DNA of 6,464 bases from Acidobacteriota bacterium (GTDB taxonomy: Bacteria > Acidobacteriota > Terriglobia > Terriglobales > Acidobacteriaceae), in NCBI GenBank assembly GCA_021811745.1, contig JAJZNH010000166.1, forward strand, positions 1-6,464, in the 5' to 3' direction. Both the position numbers and the translations under genes were made by a program. Under the pieces are notes generated by a model that worked only from the letters and a program-made list of their open reading frames with translations, was not told the DNA's origin and made no database searches. Of this stretch, positions 6,001 through 6,464 are shown one piece after another (position 1 is the stretch's first letter; each line of letters starts with the position of its first letter).

Positions 6001-6251
6001 TCCGCCTGCGGCCAATTCTGATGACATCGTTCGCATTCATTTTGGGAGTCGCGCCGCTTTGGGTTGCTTCAGGGGCCGGAGCCGTTTCACGGCAGATCAT
6101 GGGAACCACGGTCATCGGCGGCATGATCGGAGCAAGTCTCATCGGCATCTTTTTCGTCCCCGCTATTTTCTGCGTCGTCGAAAAAATCGCCGGCGCCCGG
6201 AGGGAGCAGGCTTTGCAGCCGAATGAAACCCCGGGGGGAGGCGAAAGATGA
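3057..6251 (+). CDS. RND multidrug efflux pump, HAE1 family (AcrB/MexB-like)
   Basis: A full-length 1064-residue inner-membrane transporter (AcrB has 1049) that exchanges protons for hydrophobic or amphiphilic drugs taken from the periplasm or membrane. It begins MSKFFINRPIVA, the usual HAE1 N-terminus, with TM1 at about 10-28; TM2 starts near 343. The proton-relay residues are all present: D409 and D410 in GLVVDDAIVVVE (TM4), K953 in LAAKNAIL (TM10), R983 and T990 in RLRLRPILMTS (TM11). The porter domain keeps VFGAGQYAMRIW, with the aromatic matching AcrB F178. Oddities: the conserved glutamate of IVEFAK is alanine (A960). The periplasmic loop between TM9 and TM10 is about 13 residues longer than in AcrB. 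The switch-loop region reads GFSLLSYVETTYNAFFF instead of AcrB's glycine-rich form. Only a weak GGGGGA (3041-3046) precedes the ATG, so translation probably relies on coupling to the adaptor gene. The stop overlaps the channel gene. Confidence 0.97.
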   Translation: MSKFFINRPIVAIVISILTVILGVITILRLPVAQFPDITPPEVKIQATFVGADADTLAQSVATPIEEQISGVDNMNYMWSVNATSNGQTTMTVDFAVGTDPNTDLILTQERETQAAPQLPAQVAQYGVTIGKSTHNPLMLIALYSPHGTHSAQFLANYAYINIDDPITRVPGVANVQVFGAGQYAMRIWLDPEKLARLGITAADAINAVEAQNTVNPAGQIGGEPVPTGQQYTYPVLAQGRLVTPEQFGNVIVRENPNGGVVLLKDVAKIELGTQYYTLVGRFNGKPSAVVAVFPLPGANAIDTANRVKALMAQWKPRFPQDMAYAVSLDTTSAVTEGIKEILLTLLLAIALVILVVYVFLQGWRATLIPLLAVPVSLIGTFILFPVFGYSINTLTMFGLVLAIGLVVDDAIVVVEVVERHIEEGLAPKDAAFKAMEEISGPVIGIALVLSSVFIPTIFIPGITGQLYKQFALTIAVSVIISAFNALSLSPALAALLLRPQKSRGPLGWFFDWFDRAFIRCREIYIRISRQLIRKSTVAMVLLGLSVAGAIYLWGRIPSGFLPIEDEGYVFVNMQLPQDASLQETSADARVVEQILAQTPGIQYVTSVVGFSLLSYVETTYNAFFFVVEKPWSQRTKPDEQYDAIVHHLNEVLPQLPQGTVFAFTPPAIPGVGTSGGVTMVLEDRNGQGIPYLAANVDKFMAAARKRPEITSISTAFNPSVPQEFVNVDRMKAMKLGVPIAEIYQTIQTFMGGYFVNYFNRFGRQWQVYVEGAGPYRTNTRDLSQYYVRNNLGQMVPLSALAKFEPRYGPEFVMHYDEYNAAELNASAAPGYSSMQAMDTLEQVFKKTMPQGMGYDWMDMSYQEQKAESGVPPMAIFGMSFLFVFLILAALYESWSLPFSVLLSTPIAVLGAFGMLYLRRVVDLAIMPSYMVGLENDVYAQIGLVMLIGLAAKNAILIVAFAKGQYDKGRPLMEAALEGARLRLRPILMTSFAFILGVAPLWVASGAGAVSRQIMGTTVIGGMIGASLIGIFFVPAIFCVVEKIAGARREQALQPNETPGGGER
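6237..6251 (+). promoter_or_regulatory. Shine-Dalgarno and ATGA overlap at the channel gene start
   Basis: GGAGG (6237-6241) lies 6 nt before the ATG at 6248-6250, inside the last codons of the pump gene. The pump stop TGA (6249-6251) overlaps that ATG, giving an ATGA junction typical of translational coupling. This fixes the start of the third efflux gene. Confidence 0.8.
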
Positions 6252-6464
6252 GTTATCCCCGGCTTATTCTGGCGCTGGCAGCATGCGGGTCGCTGGCCGG
6301 GTGTATGTTGGGCCCGAACTATCATCGGCCCGCCGTAAAGGTTCCCCAGGTTTATCGGGGCCAGGTCACAAGCCCACAAACCCAGCCGCCCACCTCCTCT
6401 CTGGGCAACGAAAAGTGGTGGGCTGTATTTCGCGATCCTGTTTTACAGCAGCCCATCCGCACCG
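6248..6464 (+). CDS. Outer-membrane efflux channel lipoprotein (OprM/NodT family), 5' part
   Basis: The first 72 codons of a gene cut off by the window edge. The protein begins MSYPRLILALAACGSLAGC, a short lipoprotein signal with a textbook LAGC lipobox (C19). It continues MLGPNYHRPAV and then KVPQVYRG, the conserved N-terminal stretch of OprM/NodT channel proteins (GCxxGPxYxRP). EKWWAVFRDPVLQQPIRT, starting near residue 55, matches the block that opens the first repeat in that family (W-W-x-x-F-x-D-P-x-L). The complete protein should be roughly 450-500 residues, a trimeric beta-barrel plus periplasmic alpha-helical tunnel that docks with the adaptor and pump. Its position directly after the pump completes the three-part system, so the complex need not rely on a separate TolC. 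Confidence 0.92.
   Translation, partial: MSYPRLILALAACGSLAGCMLGPNYHRPAVKVPQVYRGQVTSPQTQPPTSSLGNEKWWAVFRDPVLQQPIRT

Noticed and set aside
5729..6379. A 216-codon - strand open frame across the pump end and channel start
   Set aside because: It is antisense to two recognisable proteins, with no family pattern and no credible ribosome-binding context.

Overview
The window carries most of a tripartite RND multidrug-efflux operon on the + strand: a TetR-family repressor (1215-1823), a periplasmic adaptor lipoprotein (1893-3053), an inner-membrane AcrB/MexB-type HAE1 pump (3057-6251) and the first 72 codons of an OprM/NodT-type outer-membrane channel lipoprotein (6248 to the window edge). Gaps are 69 nt, 3 nt and then a 4-nt ATGA overlap, so the last three genes are almost certainly co-transcribed and the repressor probably belongs to the same unit. 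The host is a Gram-negative, moderately GC-rich bacterium. The transposase-tail and small secreted-protein types, and the wording of the pump and adaptor sequences, remind me of Acidobacteriota (Solibacter/Bryobacter-like soil bacteria); this is an inference from memory, not a search.

Left flank: positions 1-132 hold the 3' end of an ISKra4-like transposase that appears frameshifted near its C-terminus, with a stem-loop over its presumed stop. A small secreted protein of unknown function lies on the - strand (599-216). From 600 to about 1138 I see no convincing gene, only short repeated words and weak inverted repeats.

The region just before the repressor is the most interesting part. A perfect 11-bp inverted repeat (1139-1149 with 1194-1204), continued by a 5-bp stem (1150-1154 with 1184-1188), would enclose a strong Shine-Dalgarno sequence and the start of an 8-codon minicistron. 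The minicistron's TGA overlaps the repressor ATG. This could be a TetR operator, an RNA switch acting on a translationally coupled leader, or both.

How it works together: the adaptor (periplasmic, lipid-anchored) joins the proton-driven inner-membrane pump to the outer-membrane channel, so toxic amphiphilic compounds leave across both membranes. The repressor would hold expression down until a ligand binds. Apart from the leader structure and some deviations in the pump sequence, this is an ordinary efflux locus; I see no clearly new system.
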